Assembly (NCBI RefSeq): GCF_027563315.1
Contig: NZ_JAMKBJ010000005.1
Location: forward strand, 150,673 to 214,672
Reading direction: 5' to 3'
Origin: Paenisporosarcina quisquiliarum
GTDB taxonomy: Bacteria > Bacillota > Bacilli > Bacillales_A > Planococcaceae
Length of the DNA: 64,000 bases
Position 1 is the stretch's first letter. Each line of letters begins with the position of its first letter. Below, piece after piece: positions 1 through 9,665 of the stretch. The notes below the pieces were generated by a model, which saw only the letters and a list, made by a program, of their open reading frames with translations, made no database searches and was not told the DNA's origin. The translations under genes and the position numbers were made by a program.

Positions 1-585
1 GAAAACGTCACGTTGAAAGCTCAGCTGAACCAAGAATGGCTGCGGATTCACTTGCTTTTGGACCAGCAACTACACCAAAAACGGCTGACCGTCATCGAGA
101 ACGATCTTTATATCGAACAGATTCAACTCGAATCGATTGTTTTCAATGAAATTAAGACGATGCAATCGTGGTGTATTCAAAAAGGAATTGGTTTTGACAT
201 TCAGCTCAACCGTACGGATGTGTTGAGTGACGCCAAGTGGCTGTCCTTCATTCTCCGACAGCTTTTGACCAATGCCATCAAATATAGTGAGAAAAGCGAT
301 ATCTTCATCAAGAGTTATGAAAAAGAAGGACAAATCTGTCTTGACGTGACAGATATGGGAAGAGGGATTGATCAAAAGGACCTTCCAAGAATCTTTGATA
401 AAGGTTTTACGTCGACTACCGATCACCGGGAGCAGGCCTCGACTGGCATCGGTCTCTACTTGGCGAAAAAAGCGGCATCCCCTCTTCTCCTTAAAATTGA
501 TGTGGACTCTCTGATTGGAAAAGGGACTACTGCCACCCTTTGTTTCCCAAAACAAAATGAATTTGTGAACTTACAAGGCATGTGA
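1..585 (+). CDS. bceS: BceS-type sensor histidine kinase, C-terminal fragment
   Basis: The open frame runs in from the window edge, so only the last 194 residues are seen and the true start lies outside. The fragment holds the end of the dimerisation region and a full HATPase_c domain: N-box LLTNAIKYS, G1 box DMGRGI and G2 box STGIGLYLAKK. Membrane segments and the phospho-accepting His are not in the window. It lies directly upstream of an ABC transporter of the BceAB kind. In that family the kinase senses transporter activity and phosphorylates the BceR response regulator, so bacitracin-like peptide detoxification is the likely role. YvcQ or YxdK-type paralogues cannot be excluded. Confidence 0.85.
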   Translation, partial: ENVTLKAQLNQEWLRIHLLLDQQLHQKRLTVIENDLYIEQIQLESIVFNEIKTMQSWCIQKGIGFDIQLNRTDVLSDAKWLSFILRQLLTNAIKYSEKSDIFIKSYEKEGQICLDVTDMGRGIDQKDLPRIFDKGFTSTTDHREQASTGIGLYLAKKAASPLLLKIDVDSLIGKGTTATLCFPKQNEFVNLQGM

Positions 586-597
586 CAAAAGTGTCAC
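582..597. promoter_or_regulatory. Inverted repeat, probable BceR-type operator
   Basis: GTGACA-AAAG-TGTCAC is a perfect 6-bp inverted repeat with a 4-nt spacer. It fits the TNACA-N4-TGTNA form known for BceR-like regulators. It overlaps the stop codon of the kinase gene and lies about 110 bp before the bceA start, where a BceR site controlling bceAB would be expected. Confidence 0.65.
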
Positions 598-613
598 CTG
601 CTTTTGTTTTTTG
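585..613 (+). terminator. Rho-independent terminator after the kinase gene
   Basis: Stem ACAAAAG / CTTTTGT with a 9-nt loop, followed by TTTTT. It overlaps the BceR-type repeat and would separate kinase transcription from bceAB transcription. Confidence 0.55.
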
Positions 614-624
614 TTCGGCCAATC

Positions 625-655
625 GCAGGATTAACCTGCCATTCCTTTTTATAAT
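625..655 (+). promoter_or_regulatory. Probable bceAB promoter with weak -35
   Basis: A perfect TATAAT (650-655) sits 36 nt before the bceA start codon. No TTGACA-like hexamer lies 17 nt upstream; that place is taken by the small inverted repeat GCAGG-ATTAA-CCTGC (625-639). A good -10 with a poor -35 is what an activator-dependent promoter often looks like. Confidence 0.5.
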
Positions 656-691
656 GAACACATCACAACAAAACAAAAGGAGTACGGGCAT

Positions 692-1453
692 ATGAACATA
701 TTGGAAGCAACGAAAATCCGCAAAAGCTACGGTAGCAAGTTAAATAGACAAGAAGTTTTGAAAGGTATCGATATCAGTATTCAAAAAGGTGAATTCGTCA
801 GCATTATGGGTGCATCTGGTTCCGGCAAGACGACCTTGCTCAATGTCCTTTCCACCATCGATCATGTAAGCGAAGGCATTATCCAGATCAATGGCAGTGA
901 AATGACCCAAATGAAGGAGAAGCAGCTGGCTGAATTCCGTAAATACCATCTCGGTTTCATTTTCCAGGAGTACAATCTGCTTGACACCCTGACCGTTAAA
1001 GAGAATATACTACTGCCCTTATCGATTACTAAATTGCCAAAACAAGAAGCTGAAGACAAGTTCTCTGCATTGGCTCGTGAACTAGGCATATTGGATATCG
1101 CGCATAAATACCCGAACGAAATATCAGGCGGGCAGAAACAGCGAACATCTGCTGCACGGGCTTTTATCCATGAACCGAGCATCATTTTCGCGGATGAGCC
1201 GACAGGTGCACTTGATTCAAAATCTGCTTCCGATTTGCTCAACAAACTTAGCGAATTGAACCGTCAGCGCCTTGCGACAATCGCCATGGTAACACATGAC
1301 CCTACTGCAGCGAGCTTCTGTAGCCGAGTGATTTTCATCAAGGACGGTCAGGTGTATACACAACTTCATAAAGGGAATCAATCGAGGAAAACATTCTTCG
1401 AAGATATCATTAAAACGCAAGGTGTGCTGGGAGGCGTGCAGAATGAACATTAA
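692..1453 (+). CDS. bceA: BceA-type ABC transporter ATP-binding protein
   Basis: A 253-residue ATPase subunit for export or target release of peptide antibiotics. Walker A GASGSGKT is at residues 40-47, the signature reads ISGGQKQR near residue 144, and Walker B with [13 protein letters not shown] near residue 165 is followed by a switch His in VTHDP. These belong to the LolD/MacB/BceA class. An AAAGGAG ribosome site lies 10 nt before the ATG. The 3' end overlaps the permease start by 11 nt, so the two subunits are translationally coupled. Bacitracin is the best known substrate of the family; the actual substrate cannot be read from sequence. Confidence 0.9.
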   Translation: MNILEATKIRKSYGSKLNRQEVLKGIDISIQKGEFVSIMGASGSGKTTLLNVLSTIDHVSEGIIQINGSEMTQMKEKQLAEFRKYHLGFIFQEYNLLDTLTVKENILLPLSITKLPKQEAEDKFSALARELGILDIAHKYPNEISGGQKQRTSAARAFIHEPSIIFADEPTGALDSKSASDLLNKLSELNRQRLATIAMVTHDPTAASFCSRVIFIKDGQVYTQLHKGNQSRKTFFEDIIKTQGVLGGVQNEH

Positions 1454-3389
1454 TATTCTCATCTTCCGCAACCTGAAAAAGAATCTTAAAAATTATTACC
1501 TGTATGTATTTGCGCTCGTTTTTAGTGTCGCCCTGTATTTCTCATTCGTCACACTTCAATACGATCCGGCAATGGATGCAAAGAAAGGTTCCGTCAAAGG
1601 TGGAGCATCCATTCGGGCAGCCTCTATCCTGCTAGTAGCAATTGTCACGATATTCGTACTATATGCCAATACAATTTTCATCAAACGACGTAGCCGGGAA
1701 ATTGGCTTATTCCAATTGATCGGCATGAATAAATCGAAAATATTTCGCATTTTAAGCATTGAGAATTCGATTCTATATTTTAGCTCCATTGTAGTGGGTA
1801 TTTTTATCGGTTTTTCTTTTTCAAAACTGATCCTGATGATATTATTTAAGGTGACCGCAGTGGATACAGCTGCCACCCTTCAGTTTTCATCAAAGGCTTT
1901 CGTCCAAACATTAATTGTCTTCGTTGTAATTTTTCTCTTGATCCTGGTAATGAATTTTCTGTTCATCCGAAAACAAAGCATTCTATCACTGTTCAGTTTG
2001 ACTTCCTCAACTGAACACAATGTAAAGAAAACATCTAAGCTTGAAATCGGCATAGGCATTGCCGGTCTGTTTTTAATCACATCTGGCTACTTCGTTTCAT
2101 CCAGATTATTCGAGGGTGACTTTTCAGGGTTGACTGGCCTGCTCATCGCGATGGTTTACACGCTCGCATCTGTCATTATCGGTACGTACCTGTTTTATAA
2201 AGGTTCTATCAGCTTCCTTGCCAATATCATCCGCAAGAAAAAAGACGGTCATTTAGCCGTCCATGAAGTGCTATCCCTGTCCTCCATCCAGTTCCGCCTG
2301 AAATCGAACGCCTTGCTGCTGACAATCATCACAACCGTTTCGGCACTGGCTATTGGCTTGCTGTGCTTGAGCTATATCTCTTACTATTCTGCCGAAAAGG
2401 TAGCTACGGACTATTCTCCCGCTCACTTTTCGCTGACAGATACAAAGGCTGCTGATAAATTCAAGAACGCACTTGAGGAGAATGGCATTAAGTACCGTGA
2501 AACCACAATTGACGTCATCGATATGATGATAGATGTTTCAGTTATAATGGAGTCTGAACTGCCGGAGATTCAAAATAGTGCTTCAGCTATGTTGCTTCCT
2601 GTCGTTAGCGACAAGAGTGTTAAAAATATTGATGTTGCCGCAGATGAAACAGTCTTCACAGGAACTAGCAATTTCCTCCAGCGGGTCATCGAAATTAAGG
2701 ACTCAGGAAAAATTGAGCTGATTGGCAAAACAGAACGTATCTCACAAAAATTTATCGGTCTGGAGAAGGACTTCGTCGTCTCCTGGTATTTTACAAATGG
2801 TGGACTCCCGATTGCAGTAGTTGATGACACTGTATTTGAACGGTTGAAACGTGATGTGGATTTGGATACACGAAATAAATCCATACTTTATATCGGTATC
2901 GACATCGTGGATGAAAAGGAAATCGTTCGTGCGAATGAACTGTTTGCGGAGAGTGGATTGACTGGGCATTTTGAATACGATTCAAGGCTTGATATCAGCA
3001 ATAAGCAGAAAAATACAATGGGGCTTGCCATGTTTATTGTCGGCTTCCTCGGACTCACTTTCCTGATTACATCCGGCTGTATCCTGTACTTCAAGCAGAT
3101 GGGCGAAAGTGATGAAGAAAAACCGAGCTATACCATTCTGCGAAAACTTGGTTTCACGCAAAGCGATTTGCTGAAAGGTATCCGTTTGAAACAGCTGTTC
3201 AATTTCGGTATTCCATTAATCGTCGGACTTGCACATAGTTACTTTGCGGTGCAGTCAGGCTGGTTCTTGTTTGGGACCGAGCTATGGGCACCAATGTTTA
3301 TCATAATGGGAATTTACACAGCCTTGTATTCGATCTTTGGACTATTGTCAGTTCTGTATTCCAAGAAGGTTATTAAGGATGCTCTTTAA
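1443..3389 (+). CDS. bceB: BceB-type ABC transporter permease
   Basis: A 648-residue permease with about ten hydrophobic segments: one at the N-terminus, a second group with an FtsX-like domain near residues 55-165, and another FtsX-like domain in the last 120 residues. A long extracytoplasmic stretch of about 200 residues (roughly 310-515) is the hallmark of BceB and thought to contact the drug and the kinase. The start was placed at the ATG at 1443, 8 nt after GGGAGG, rather than at the GTG at 1422. It works with BceA and forms the sensory complex with the upstream kinase. Confidence 0.88.
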   Translation: MNINILIFRNLKKNLKNYYLYVFALVFSVALYFSFVTLQYDPAMDAKKGSVKGGASIRAASILLVAIVTIFVLYANTIFIKRRSREIGLFQLIGMNKSKIFRILSIENSILYFSSIVVGIFIGFSFSKLILMILFKVTAVDTAATLQFSSKAFVQTLIVFVVIFLLILVMNFLFIRKQSILSLFSLTSSTEHNVKKTSKLEIGIGIAGLFLITSGYFVSSRLFEGDFSGLTGLLIAMVYTLASVIIGTYLFYKGSISFLANIIRKKKDGHLAVHEVLSLSSIQFRLKSNALLLTIITTVSALAIGLLCLSYISYYSAEKVATDYSPAHFSLTDTKAADKFKNALEENGIKYRETTIDVIDMMIDVSVIMESELPEIQNSASAMLLPVVSDKSVKNIDVAADETVFTGTSNFLQRVIEIKDSGKIELIGKTERISQKFIGLEKDFVVSWYFTNGGLPIAVVDDTVFERLKRDVDLDTRNKSILYIGIDIVDEKEIVRANELFAESGLTGHFEYDSRLDISNKQKNTMGLAMFIVGFLGLTFLITSGCILYFKQMGESDEEKPSYTILRKLGFTQSDLLKGIRLKQLFNFGIPLIVGLAHSYFAVQSGWFLFGTELWAPMFIIMGIYTALYSIFGLLSVLYSKKVIKDAL

Positions 3390-3445
3390 TAGTAGCGGAG
3401 TAGCATCAGGTAGCGTACTACCCTACTGACTAAAAATATTTAGTA

Positions 3446-3483
3446 CAAAAAACTGGAGCCCAGGTTCGGACTCCAGTTTTTTA
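3446..3483 (+). terminator. Terminator after bceB
   Basis: Hairpin ACTGGAG...CTCCAGT flanked by A-tract and T-tract on both sides, so it can act for bceB (plus) and for the convergent VOC gene (minus). Confidence 0.8.
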
Positions 3484-3548
3484 TGTTGGATTTTTATTTA
3501 CCCATCTTTCCGACTTGTAAAGAAGCCAGTTAGGAACTATTCGTGCTA

Positions 3549-3944
3549 TTATTTTGCGTTCACATCGGGTTGATGAATGCCAAAAATATTTCCTTCGGTA
3601 TCAATATAGTATCCTTGCCAAGCCATTCCAGGCAGAGCATATTTGGACATTGCAACCTTGCCGCCATTTTCTAGAATTTTCGCTTCCGTTTCATCGTAAT
3701 TCTCCACGCCCATTGTACAAGCAAATCCATTTAAAGCTTGGCCAGGTTCTGGCGGTGCACTTTGACGCTGCATTAGAGCGCCGTTGATACCAGGTTCACT
3801 TTCATCTCCCGTCACCGCTCCAAAATAAGGCATCCCTGCATATTCACTATAATCTTGAAACGACCATCCAAATACCTCGCCATAAAACTTCTTTGCCTGT
3901 TCCATATCATTCACATGAATTTCGAAATGAACTAATCTTCCCAT
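3549..3944 (-). CDS. VOC (glyoxalase/bleomycin resistance) family protein
   Basis: A 131-residue protein of the vicinal oxygen chelate fold. It opens MGRLVHFEIHVNDMEQAKKF, has FGWSFQDY after the first helix, and ends with YIDTEGNIFGIHQ, the usual metal-site strand. These proteins bind a metal or small ligand in a beta-alpha-beta-beta-beta module; the substrate is unknown. GGAGGT lies 4 nt before the ATG. It is transcribed alone and is convergent with bceB. A role in drug resistance should not be inferred from the family name. Confidence 0.8.
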   Translation of the reverse strand: MGRLVHFEIHVNDMEQAKKFYGEVFGWSFQDYSEYAGMPYFGAVTGDESEPGINGALMQRQSAPPEPGQALNGFACTMGVENYDETEAKILENGGKVAMSKYALPGMAWQGYYIDTEGNIFGIHQPDVNAK

Positions 3945-4095
3945 AGTGACCTCCTATTTGGTTGTTGCATACATATTCCACTATGTAAGTATTCTCTATC
4001 TATTGTCCATGTTCCTTTTCTTACTAACAAGCTAAGTTGACTTAAATTGAAACTTTCCACTAATTGGTTCGTATGTTAATAAAGGGGGGATTCGT

Positions 4096-4785
4096 ATGCA
4101 TTACAATCAATTCAAAAAAATAAGAAGCATCTTTTTCTTGATGCTATCGTGTTTACTGTTTGTGGGTTGCTCACAAGAAAAACTTGATAATCAGGGAGAA
4201 ATAGTCGTTACGGAAGATGTGAAGGAAAAACAGGCGGTTAGTGAAGATGATGAGAAGAACAAAGAAGCAGTTCGTGCTGTTCTTGAATCGGAATTTACAG
4301 CTCCCAATGAAACATATATCCAGATCCAAAAAGACATTGATAAAAAAAGTGATGAAATAGAACAAAGTTTGCCAGATGATGCGGTCGGCTTCGAGTTTCC
4401 AGCAGATTCGCCTGAATGGCTTGCCTACGAGGAGTTAGTCAGTAAATCGTATAAGTCTTACTATACGGACCATCTATTCGAGAGACTTATTCCAACCAGC
4501 ATGGCTTTCGATAAACACTTACAGCTTTATTTTAATAGCAAAGAATACTATAACGGAGAAACTCGTTATGCAATGAAAGTCAGTGATATGGAAATCACTC
4601 AAAGCGAAAATGAGAATACACCCAAACATTATGACTTTAGCCTTCAGGTAGAATATACAAATCATACCGGGGAAGTTTCAAAGCATAATATCAGTGGGAA
4701 TGCTATTCTTTCAGAGGTAGGGAAAATCGGAAAGTTTTCAATTCGCGATGACGGTGGATTAAGAGAGAAAGTTAGAGAAAACTGA
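4096..4785 (+). CDS. Lipoprotein of unknown function
   Basis: A 229-residue secreted protein. A short basic start (FKKIRS), a hydrophobic segment and the lipobox LFVGC put the lipidated Cys at residue 25. The mature part is acidic and Lys/Glu-rich, starting with a flexible linker to about residue 60, followed by a globular part rich in Tyr that resembles no family I can name. GGGGGGA precedes the ATG by 5 nt. It is a single gene with its own terminator downstream. Confidence 0.8.
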   Translation: MHYNQFKKIRSIFFLMLSCLLFVGCSQEKLDNQGEIVVTEDVKEKQAVSEDDEKNKEAVRAVLESEFTAPNETYIQIQKDIDKKSDEIEQSLPDDAVGFEFPADSPEWLAYEELVSKSYKSYYTDHLFERLIPTSMAFDKHLQLYFNSKEYYNGETRYAMKVSDMEITQSENENTPKHYDFSLQVEYTNHTGEVSKHNISGNAILSEVGKIGKFSIRDDGGLREKVREN

Positions 4786-4810
4786 GGAGATTAAAAATAG
4801 TATTGTCCAG

Positions 4811-4834
4811 CACTGCCTACGGGTGGTGTTTTTT
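4811..4834 (+). terminator. Terminator after the lipoprotein gene
   Basis: Stem CACTGCC-TACG-GGTGGTG (two G-T pairs) followed by TTTTTT. Confidence 0.65.
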
Positions 4835-4904
4835 GTCTTTATATTGATTTACGTTACAACTGTCACTTAATTTTGCACTTATAAAATCATCTTAAATTTA
4901 AAAT

Positions 4905-4946
4905 AAAAAAGAGTTGAGATATCAATATAGCAATTGATCTCAACTC
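4905..4946 (-). terminator. Terminator for the 4957-5412 gene
   Basis: Read on the minus strand, GAGTTGAGAT pairs with ATCTCAACTC around a 16-nt loop and is followed by TTTTTTATTTT, 11 nt after the stop codon of the gene. Confidence 0.8.
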
Positions 4947-4956
4947 CGGTCATGAT

Positions 4957-5412
4957 TTAATTATTTATTACAGATGAGAAATCGTTATAAAATTTGATGA
5001 CAGTATTCCCAAGTGGATTTATTATTTCATCTTCCTCTTTATATGCTGGTAATAATTTTTCCCTTTGAACGTGTTGAAGGTATTTAGAAAATCCTTTATC
5101 TACGGCCATCATATACTGTTTTAGATTAAAAATAAAATAAAAGGTTTCATCTGTAAATGGACTTATGCGTTCAACTTGAAGATAAGTACCATCGCTTGAG
5201 AAATAGTAATAGTCATAATTTCCGTGGTAATCCAGTTTAGATTTATTCGTTTCTCTTTTATATAAATTTGTAAGGGCGAGGAAGAATTCAGGTAACGCCA
5301 TAAAACCTAAACCAGACCTAAAGCTAAATGTTTGTCCATTTCCTGAAACAACGATAACAACATCACCATTCGTAAAATTTATGACAACATCACATTTATA
5401 ATCTGTATTCAA
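4957..5412 (-). CDS. Hypothetical protein, 151 aa
   Basis: A soluble protein without signal peptide or membrane segment, rich in Tyr, Phe and Asn (for example DYHGNYDYYYF near residue 70). I do not recognise the family. Its small acidic build resembles immunity-type proteins, but no toxin partner is next to it. The start is a TTG; GGGTGA about 7 nt upstream supports it and no ATG lies nearby. It has its own terminator. The dus gene lies upstream in the same direction. Confidence 0.65.
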   Translation of the reverse strand: MNTDYKCDVVINFTNGDVVIVVSGNGQTFSFRSGLGFMALPEFFLALTNLYKRETNKSKLDYHGNYDYYYFSSDGTYLQVERISPFTDETFYFIFNLKQYMMAVDKGFSKYLQHVQREKLLPAYKEEDEIINPLGNTVIKFYNDFSSVINN

Positions 5413-5448
5413 AATAACTTCACCCTTTTTTTCTCTAACTTTTTAGAG

Positions 5449-6432
5449 TTACATTATTTCACTTTTCTCGTCGACATTCTTTTCAAAGTTATCAAGCAAG
5501 GCACGCACTTCATCTGTTGATTTCGTGTTCATCAATTGGTTTCTTAATTCTCCAGCACCACGGAATCCTTTGACATAAATTTTGAAAAAGCGATGTAGAC
5601 CTGAGATTGAACGTGGCAGTACTTCTGCATATTGATCTTGAAGATCTAGCTGCAGTCTTAAAAGATCAAGGTATTCTTTACTGCTATGCTCTTTTGGCTC
5701 TTTTTCAAAAGCAAAAGGATTTTTAAAAATACCTCGCCCAATCATAACACCATCAATCCCGTATTTTTCAGCAAGCTGAAGCCCAGTTTGACGGTCAGGA
5801 ATATCACCATTAATCGTCAAAAGTGTATCTGGTGCTATCGCATCACGAAGTTTCTTGATTTCCGGAATCAGCTCCCAATGAGCATCTACTTGACTCATTT
5901 CTTGTCTTGTACGCAGATGGATTGAAAGATTCGCAATGTCTTGTTGCAATATATGTTTTAGCCATTCTTTCCACTCTTCTATCTCCGTGTATCCAAGTCT
6001 TGTCTTTACACTAACAGGCAATCCTCCCGCTTTTGCTGCTTGTATGATCTCTGCTGCAACTTCTGGACGGAGAATAAGGCCGCTTCCTTTCCCTCTGGTT
6101 GCTACATTAGGAACAGGACAGCCCATATTGATATCCACACCCTTAAAGCCCAGTTTCGCCATTCCGATACTCATTTCCCGAAAATATTCAGGCTTGTCCC
6201 CCCATATATGAGCAACCACTGGTTGTTCATCTTCTGTAAAAATCAAACGTCCACGCACACTCTGATTACCTTCTGGGTGACAATAACTCTCCGTGTTAGC
6301 AAACTCAGTAAAAAACACATCCGGTTTACCTGCTGCACTAACTACATGGCGAAAAACAACATCCGTGACATCTTCCATTGGTGCAAGTACAAAAAATGGT
6401 CGTGGTAAATCACGCCAAAAATTTTCTTTCAT
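5449..6432 (-). CDS. dus: tRNA-dihydrouridine synthase family protein
   Basis: A 327-residue FMN-dependent enzyme that reduces uridine to dihydrouridine in tRNA D-loops. The N-terminus carries LAPMEDVTD (flavin site). The catalytic region [17 protein letters not shown] holds the active-site Cys near residue 104, followed by SVKTRLG and the phosphate-binding GVMIGRGIF. The C-terminal helical part ends at the usual length for a short Dus. It resembles the YfjN/DusC-like branch more than DusB, but which uridine it modifies is not readable. GAGAGGAA lies 11 nt before the ATG. Confidence 0.9.
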   Translation of the reverse strand: MKENFWRDLPRPFFVLAPMEDVTDVVFRHVVSAAGKPDVFFTEFANTESYCHPEGNQSVRGRLIFTEDEQPVVAHIWGDKPEYFREMSIGMAKLGFKGVDINMGCPVPNVATRGKGSGLILRPEVAAEIIQAAKAGGLPVSVKTRLGYTEIEEWKEWLKHILQQDIANLSIHLRTRQEMSQVDAHWELIPEIKKLRDAIAPDTLLTINGDIPDRQTGLQLAEKYGIDGVMIGRGIFKNPFAFEKEPKEHSSKEYLDLLRLQLDLQDQYAEVLPRSISGLHRFFKIYVKGFRGAGELRNQLMNTKSTDEVRALLDNFEKNVDEKSEIM

Positions 6433-6498
6433 TTCAAACTCAATTCCTCTCCGATGAATACAACTTCAAACTATACCAATTGTTCCACTTCTATTTCA

Positions 6499-6528
6499 CT
6501 TATAACACTTAATCTTATAACACTTAAT
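6499..6528. repeat. Two perfect 15-bp tandem copies
   Basis: CTTATAACACTTAAT occurs twice without spacer, 67-96 bp upstream of the dus start codon. It could be a slippage product or a doubled protein site. Confidence 0.8.
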
Positions 6529-6676
6529 AACTTTTCAACAAAAACAAGTACACATGGATATCTATTGTAATGATTAGAAATGTTTATTTTAACAAAAATC
6601 GGTCCTGAATGGGACATTTTAAGAAATGCTACGGGAACTTTAGCATCAGTATACTAAGATTTATCATTAACGCAAA

Positions 6677-6714
6677 GGAAGTCCTCGAATCCATCTATGA
6701 TTCGGGACTTCCTT
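6677..6714 (-). terminator. Long hairpin, probable terminator of the 6816-7556 gene
   Basis: AAGGAAGTCC-T-CGAATC pairs with GATTCGGGACTTCCTT with one bulged base and a 7-nt loop. The T-run after it is poor on both strands, so termination strength is uncertain. Confidence 0.5.
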
Positions 6715-6815
6715 TTGAATTATTTCTTCAATTCCAACCAAGCAACCGATGTGTTTTGTTTGTCCAACAAAATATCTCCACTGCTGTTTCTTTAAGACAA
6801 CTATTAGATACTCAT

Positions 6816-7556
6816 TTACTCAAGCATAACAAAAAACATTTCAGGATCTAAAACCCAGGATTTATTTTGCCCAGTATATTTCCAGTATAATATGATATAT
6901 CCAAGCTGGTCAGCATGTGACGTTCCAGCTATATCATGCTGCGCCTCCAGCTTATATGGCACAGTTCCGTCAATTTTTATAGGGTTTAGATGGGGGAACT
7001 CAATTACAAATCCTTCACGGGGTTCGATGAGCTTGCCGTCTTTGTCATAAACTGTTCCCTCATAAACTTCTTTTCTGGCACTTACATCCAATGTATAGGA
7101 TTGATCCAGTTTTTCACTTTTAACAAGTACTCTATAATTATCCATATAAATAACTTTAAAACCCAAGGTTTCTGAAAGGGCCATAAATTGATTGGGGCCA
7201 AGTATATATTCTGCATTGTTATTAAAAAATGAAATGACATAGTAATAGGTTAGTGCCCCGCTTCCTCCTACAGGGAGATTTACCATAATCTCCTTTGTAT
7301 TGGAGTTAGTGAAGTTGACAAGAGTCAGCCACGGAGTATAAGCCATACTGTATTTTGCATACAAAGGAATAACATACCACTGCATTGTCCTGCCGTCCTG
7401 TACGATCACTTTTATATTTTCATAAAAGGGGTTTTCTGTCTTCTCACCTACTAAATAAACCGTATCCGGTATTTCGTCGCCATTTACATCTCCTATTTGT
7501 TTATCAAGTATATAAGTACTATGAGGACTATTGTATTCATCGAAATAATTGTTCAA
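6816..7556 (-). CDS. FG-GAP/VCBS-like protein, 246 aa
   Basis: Residues 21-33 read QIGDVNGDEIPDT, a calcium-loop motif of the FG-GAP/VCBS kind also seen in many Bacillus proteins of unknown role. The rest is predicted beta-rich with repeated YxVxxxF-type strands. There is no signal peptide. The TTG start is well supported by AGGAGGT 6 nt upstream. The gene is monocistronic by spacing. A surface or spore-envelope role is possible, but nothing in the sequence proves it. Confidence 0.7.
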   Translation of the reverse strand: MNNYFDEYNSPHSTYILDKQIGDVNGDEIPDTVYLVGEKTENPFYENIKVIVQDGRTMQWYVIPLYAKYSMAYTPWLTLVNFTNSNTKEIMVNLPVGGSGALTYYYVISFFNNNAEYILGPNQFMALSETLGFKVIYMDNYRVLVKSEKLDQSYTLDVSARKEVYEGTVYDKDGKLIEPREGFVIEFPHLNPIKIDGTVPYKLEAQHDIAGTSHADQLGYIILYWKYTGQNKSWVLDPEMFFVMLE

Positions 7557-7749
7557 CGTGTCGACCTCCTAAAATTATTATTCCGTCACTAAGATGTATG
7601 CAATTGGTTAAATTAAAATGAGTTATTCCTCATTCACAGATTTATTGGTTTGATTTTTGCGCCGCTGTGTCAAAAACAATCATGTTAAGTTGAACTAGTG
7701 GAAAGCGTCCGCAGGTGACGGAAATCTACAGTGTCATTTTTATATATAA

Positions 7750-7797
7750 AGAGGGCTGCCCTTAAAAGTCATTTTCTATGACTTTTAGGACAGCCCC
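7750..7797 (-). terminator. Terminator of rlmCD
   Basis: GGGCTGCCCTTAAAAGTCAT pairs with ATGACTTTTAGGACAGCCC over almost its full length, followed on the minus strand by CTTTATATAT. It is closely similar in sequence to the hairpin at 18716-18768. Confidence 0.85.
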
Positions 7798-7809
7798 ATG
7801 AATAAATCT

Positions 7810-9177
7810 TTACTTTTTAAGCTCCAACCATGCGACTGCTTCACAATGCGTCGTCTGCGGGAACATATCAACTGGCTGTACTTCTTGCGTAACATACCCA
7901 CCATCTTCTAATATGCGCAAATCTCTTGCCAGGGTACCTGGGTTACAGGATACATAAACTACACGCTTTGGTTTTTGTTCTAAAATCGTCTGTAATAATG
8001 CTTCGTCGCACCCTTTACGTGGCGGATCGACTACTAGAACATCTGCCGTTTTTCCTTCTTTGTACCAGTTTGGGATGACGACTTCTGCAGGACCTGCTTC
8101 AAAGTAGGTATTCGTAAAGCCATTGATTTCAGCATTACGTTTGGCGTCTTCGATTGCTTGTGGCACGATTTCCACCCCTAGCACTTGCTTCGCTTGTTTA
8201 GCAAGGAACAATGAGATGGTTCCGATTCCGCAGTAGGCATCGATGACGGTTTCTCCACCTGTCAGCTGTGCGTAATCCAATGCTTGTTGGTACAGGACTT
8301 CCGTTTGTTCTGGGTTCACTTGATAGAACGAACGCGCTGAGATTTCAAATCGTACGTCCCCAATCAAATCTTCAATCACATCTTTGCCCCAAAGGGTAAT
8401 CGTCTTGTCGCCAAAGATCACGTTTGTCTTTTCTTCGTTTACGTTTTGAACGATGGAAGTGACTTGTGGCAGAATGCGTTTGATTGCTGCTACTGCTTCG
8501 TCTTTTTCCTTGAATTTCTTTTTCTTTGTGATGAGCACTACCATGATTTCACCAGTTGCTCGGCCTTTGCGTACAACAACATGTCGCAACATGCCTTGGT
8601 GAGATTTTTCGTCATATGGCATGATGCCAAGGTTGCCGAGTTCTTTCTTCAATTCACGCAGGATGTCATCTGCTTCTTCTGTCTGGATGATACAGATATC
8701 TGTGTCGGCAATTTCATGTGAACGGGTTTGATAGAACCCACCGACCACTCGGCCGTCTTGCAATCCGAATGGAATTTGGGATTTGTTGCGGTAACGCCAA
8801 GGGTTGTCCATTCCTTTTACCGGTAGGACTGGTACGTCAGGAAGTTTGCCAATGCGGGTCATTGCGTTTTTCACCATTTGCTGTTTCCACAGAAGCTGTC
8901 CTTCGTAAGATAAGTGCTGAACCTGGCAGCCGCCGCATTGGTCAAATACATGACAAGGTGGTGCAACACGGTGTTCAGATGGTTTGATAACTTCAATTAA
9001 TTTGGCAAAGCCATATGATTTCAAGGTTTTCAGGACATGGACTTCAGCCATTTCTCCTGGCAATGCGCCAACAATAAATAACGGGTAGCCATTTACTTTA
9101 GCGACTCCCGCTCCGTCATGCGTCAGATCTTCTATATGAACCGTAATTCGGTCGTTTTTTTGTACTGGTAAAGACAT
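7810..9177 (-). CDS. rlmCD: 23S rRNA (uracil-5-)-methyltransferase, RlmCD/TrmA family
   Basis: A 455-residue SAM-dependent rRNA methyltransferase. A TRAM RNA-binding domain covers about residues 1-60. Four Cys for a 4Fe-4S cluster follow (C75, C81, C84 within CHVFDQCGGC, and one near 160). The methyltransferase domain carries DAYCGIGTISLFLA, VVDPPRKGCD and the catalytic YVSCNPGTLARDL. In B. subtilis the neighbour-equivalent YefA methylates U747 and U1939; the order dagK then rlmCD here supports orthology, though YfjO is a paralogue. GGAGG lies 7 nt before the ATG. Confidence 0.9.
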   Translation of the reverse strand: MSLPVQKNDRITVHIEDLTHDGAGVAKVNGYPLFIVGALPGEMAEVHVLKTLKSYGFAKLIEVIKPSEHRVAPPCHVFDQCGGCQVQHLSYEGQLLWKQQMVKNAMTRIGKLPDVPVLPVKGMDNPWRYRNKSQIPFGLQDGRVVGGFYQTRSHEIADTDICIIQTEEADDILRELKKELGNLGIMPYDEKSHQGMLRHVVVRKGRATGEIMVVLITKKKKFKEKDEAVAAIKRILPQVTSIVQNVNEEKTNVIFGDKTITLWGKDVIEDLIGDVRFEISARSFYQVNPEQTEVLYQQALDYAQLTGGETVIDAYCGIGTISLFLAKQAKQVLGVEIVPQAIEDAKRNAEINGFTNTYFEAGPAEVVIPNWYKEGKTADVLVVDPPRKGCDEALLQTILEQKPKRVVYVSCNPGTLARDLRILEDGGYVTQEVQPVDMFPQTTHCEAVAWLELKK

Positions 9178-9285
9178 TCAACTTCCTCCATTTCAATTGC
9201 TTTTATTGTAGCATGAAGGCATGAAAAAAGCAGAATGGCTTAACCCTTTTTCTATTCACATTACATGTTTCATACGGGACCTATC

Positions 9286-9504
9286 CTAATACAAAGGCTG
9301 TTGGCAAGGTGGAAATGGATTGATGTCCCGAATCGTATGATATTCATAATGCTTAATCGCAAACTGCGCTTGATACAAGTACTCCATTATATAAAGTTCC
9401 TCGCCATCTGCATTGCATAATATACCGGAAGTTCCTTGACCATTTATAAAAGAAATACCAATCGGCTGACCAATTAAGTGCATGATTTTATGTTGCCAGT
9501 TCAT
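9286..9504 (-). CDS. Small hypothetical protein, 72 aa
   Basis: Begins MNWQHKIMHLIGQPIGISF and ends with a Pro/Cys tail. It looks like a small beta-barrel of the coat- or RNA-binding kind (GQPIGISFINGQGTSG resembles an Sm-type first strand pair), but I cannot assign a family. The ATG at 9504 is preceded by AAAAGGAG with 8 nt spacing; an in-frame GTG 9 nt upstream overlaps that site and is less likely. It is divergent from the SRPBCC gene at 9795. Confidence 0.6.
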   Translation of the reverse strand: MNWQHKIMHLIGQPIGISFINGQGTSGILCNADGEELYIMEYLYQAQFAIKHYEYHTIRDINPFPPCQQPLY

Positions 9505-9665
9505 ACATATCACTCCTTTTAATTACCTTATGAAGTTTGGCAAATGAATGTGTAGTCACTCTGGAGAACACAAATCGGCCGTTCATTTTCGAAAGAAGTT
9601 CTTAAAACGGGGTAAAGAGGGGTATATATCCAAATAAACAATGAACGTCTAATGGGTCCTGGATA

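Larger units (their letters stand above)
6433..6815. other. Gene-free stretch of 383 bp
   Basis: It holds a perfect tandem duplication (6499-6528) and one hairpin (6677-6714). The open frame across the hairpin on the plus strand has no ribosome site and is not called. Promoter elements for dus (minus strand) are probably in the left part, but no clear pair stands out. Confidence 0.6.

Noticed and set aside
1422..1442. GTG start at 1422 for bceB
   Set aside because: The ATG at 1443 has GGGAGG at 8 nt and fits the family N-terminus better.
6609..6851. Plus-strand frame of 80 codons
   Set aside because: Crosses the hairpin 6677-6714 and runs into the end of the 6816-7556 gene; no ribosome site.
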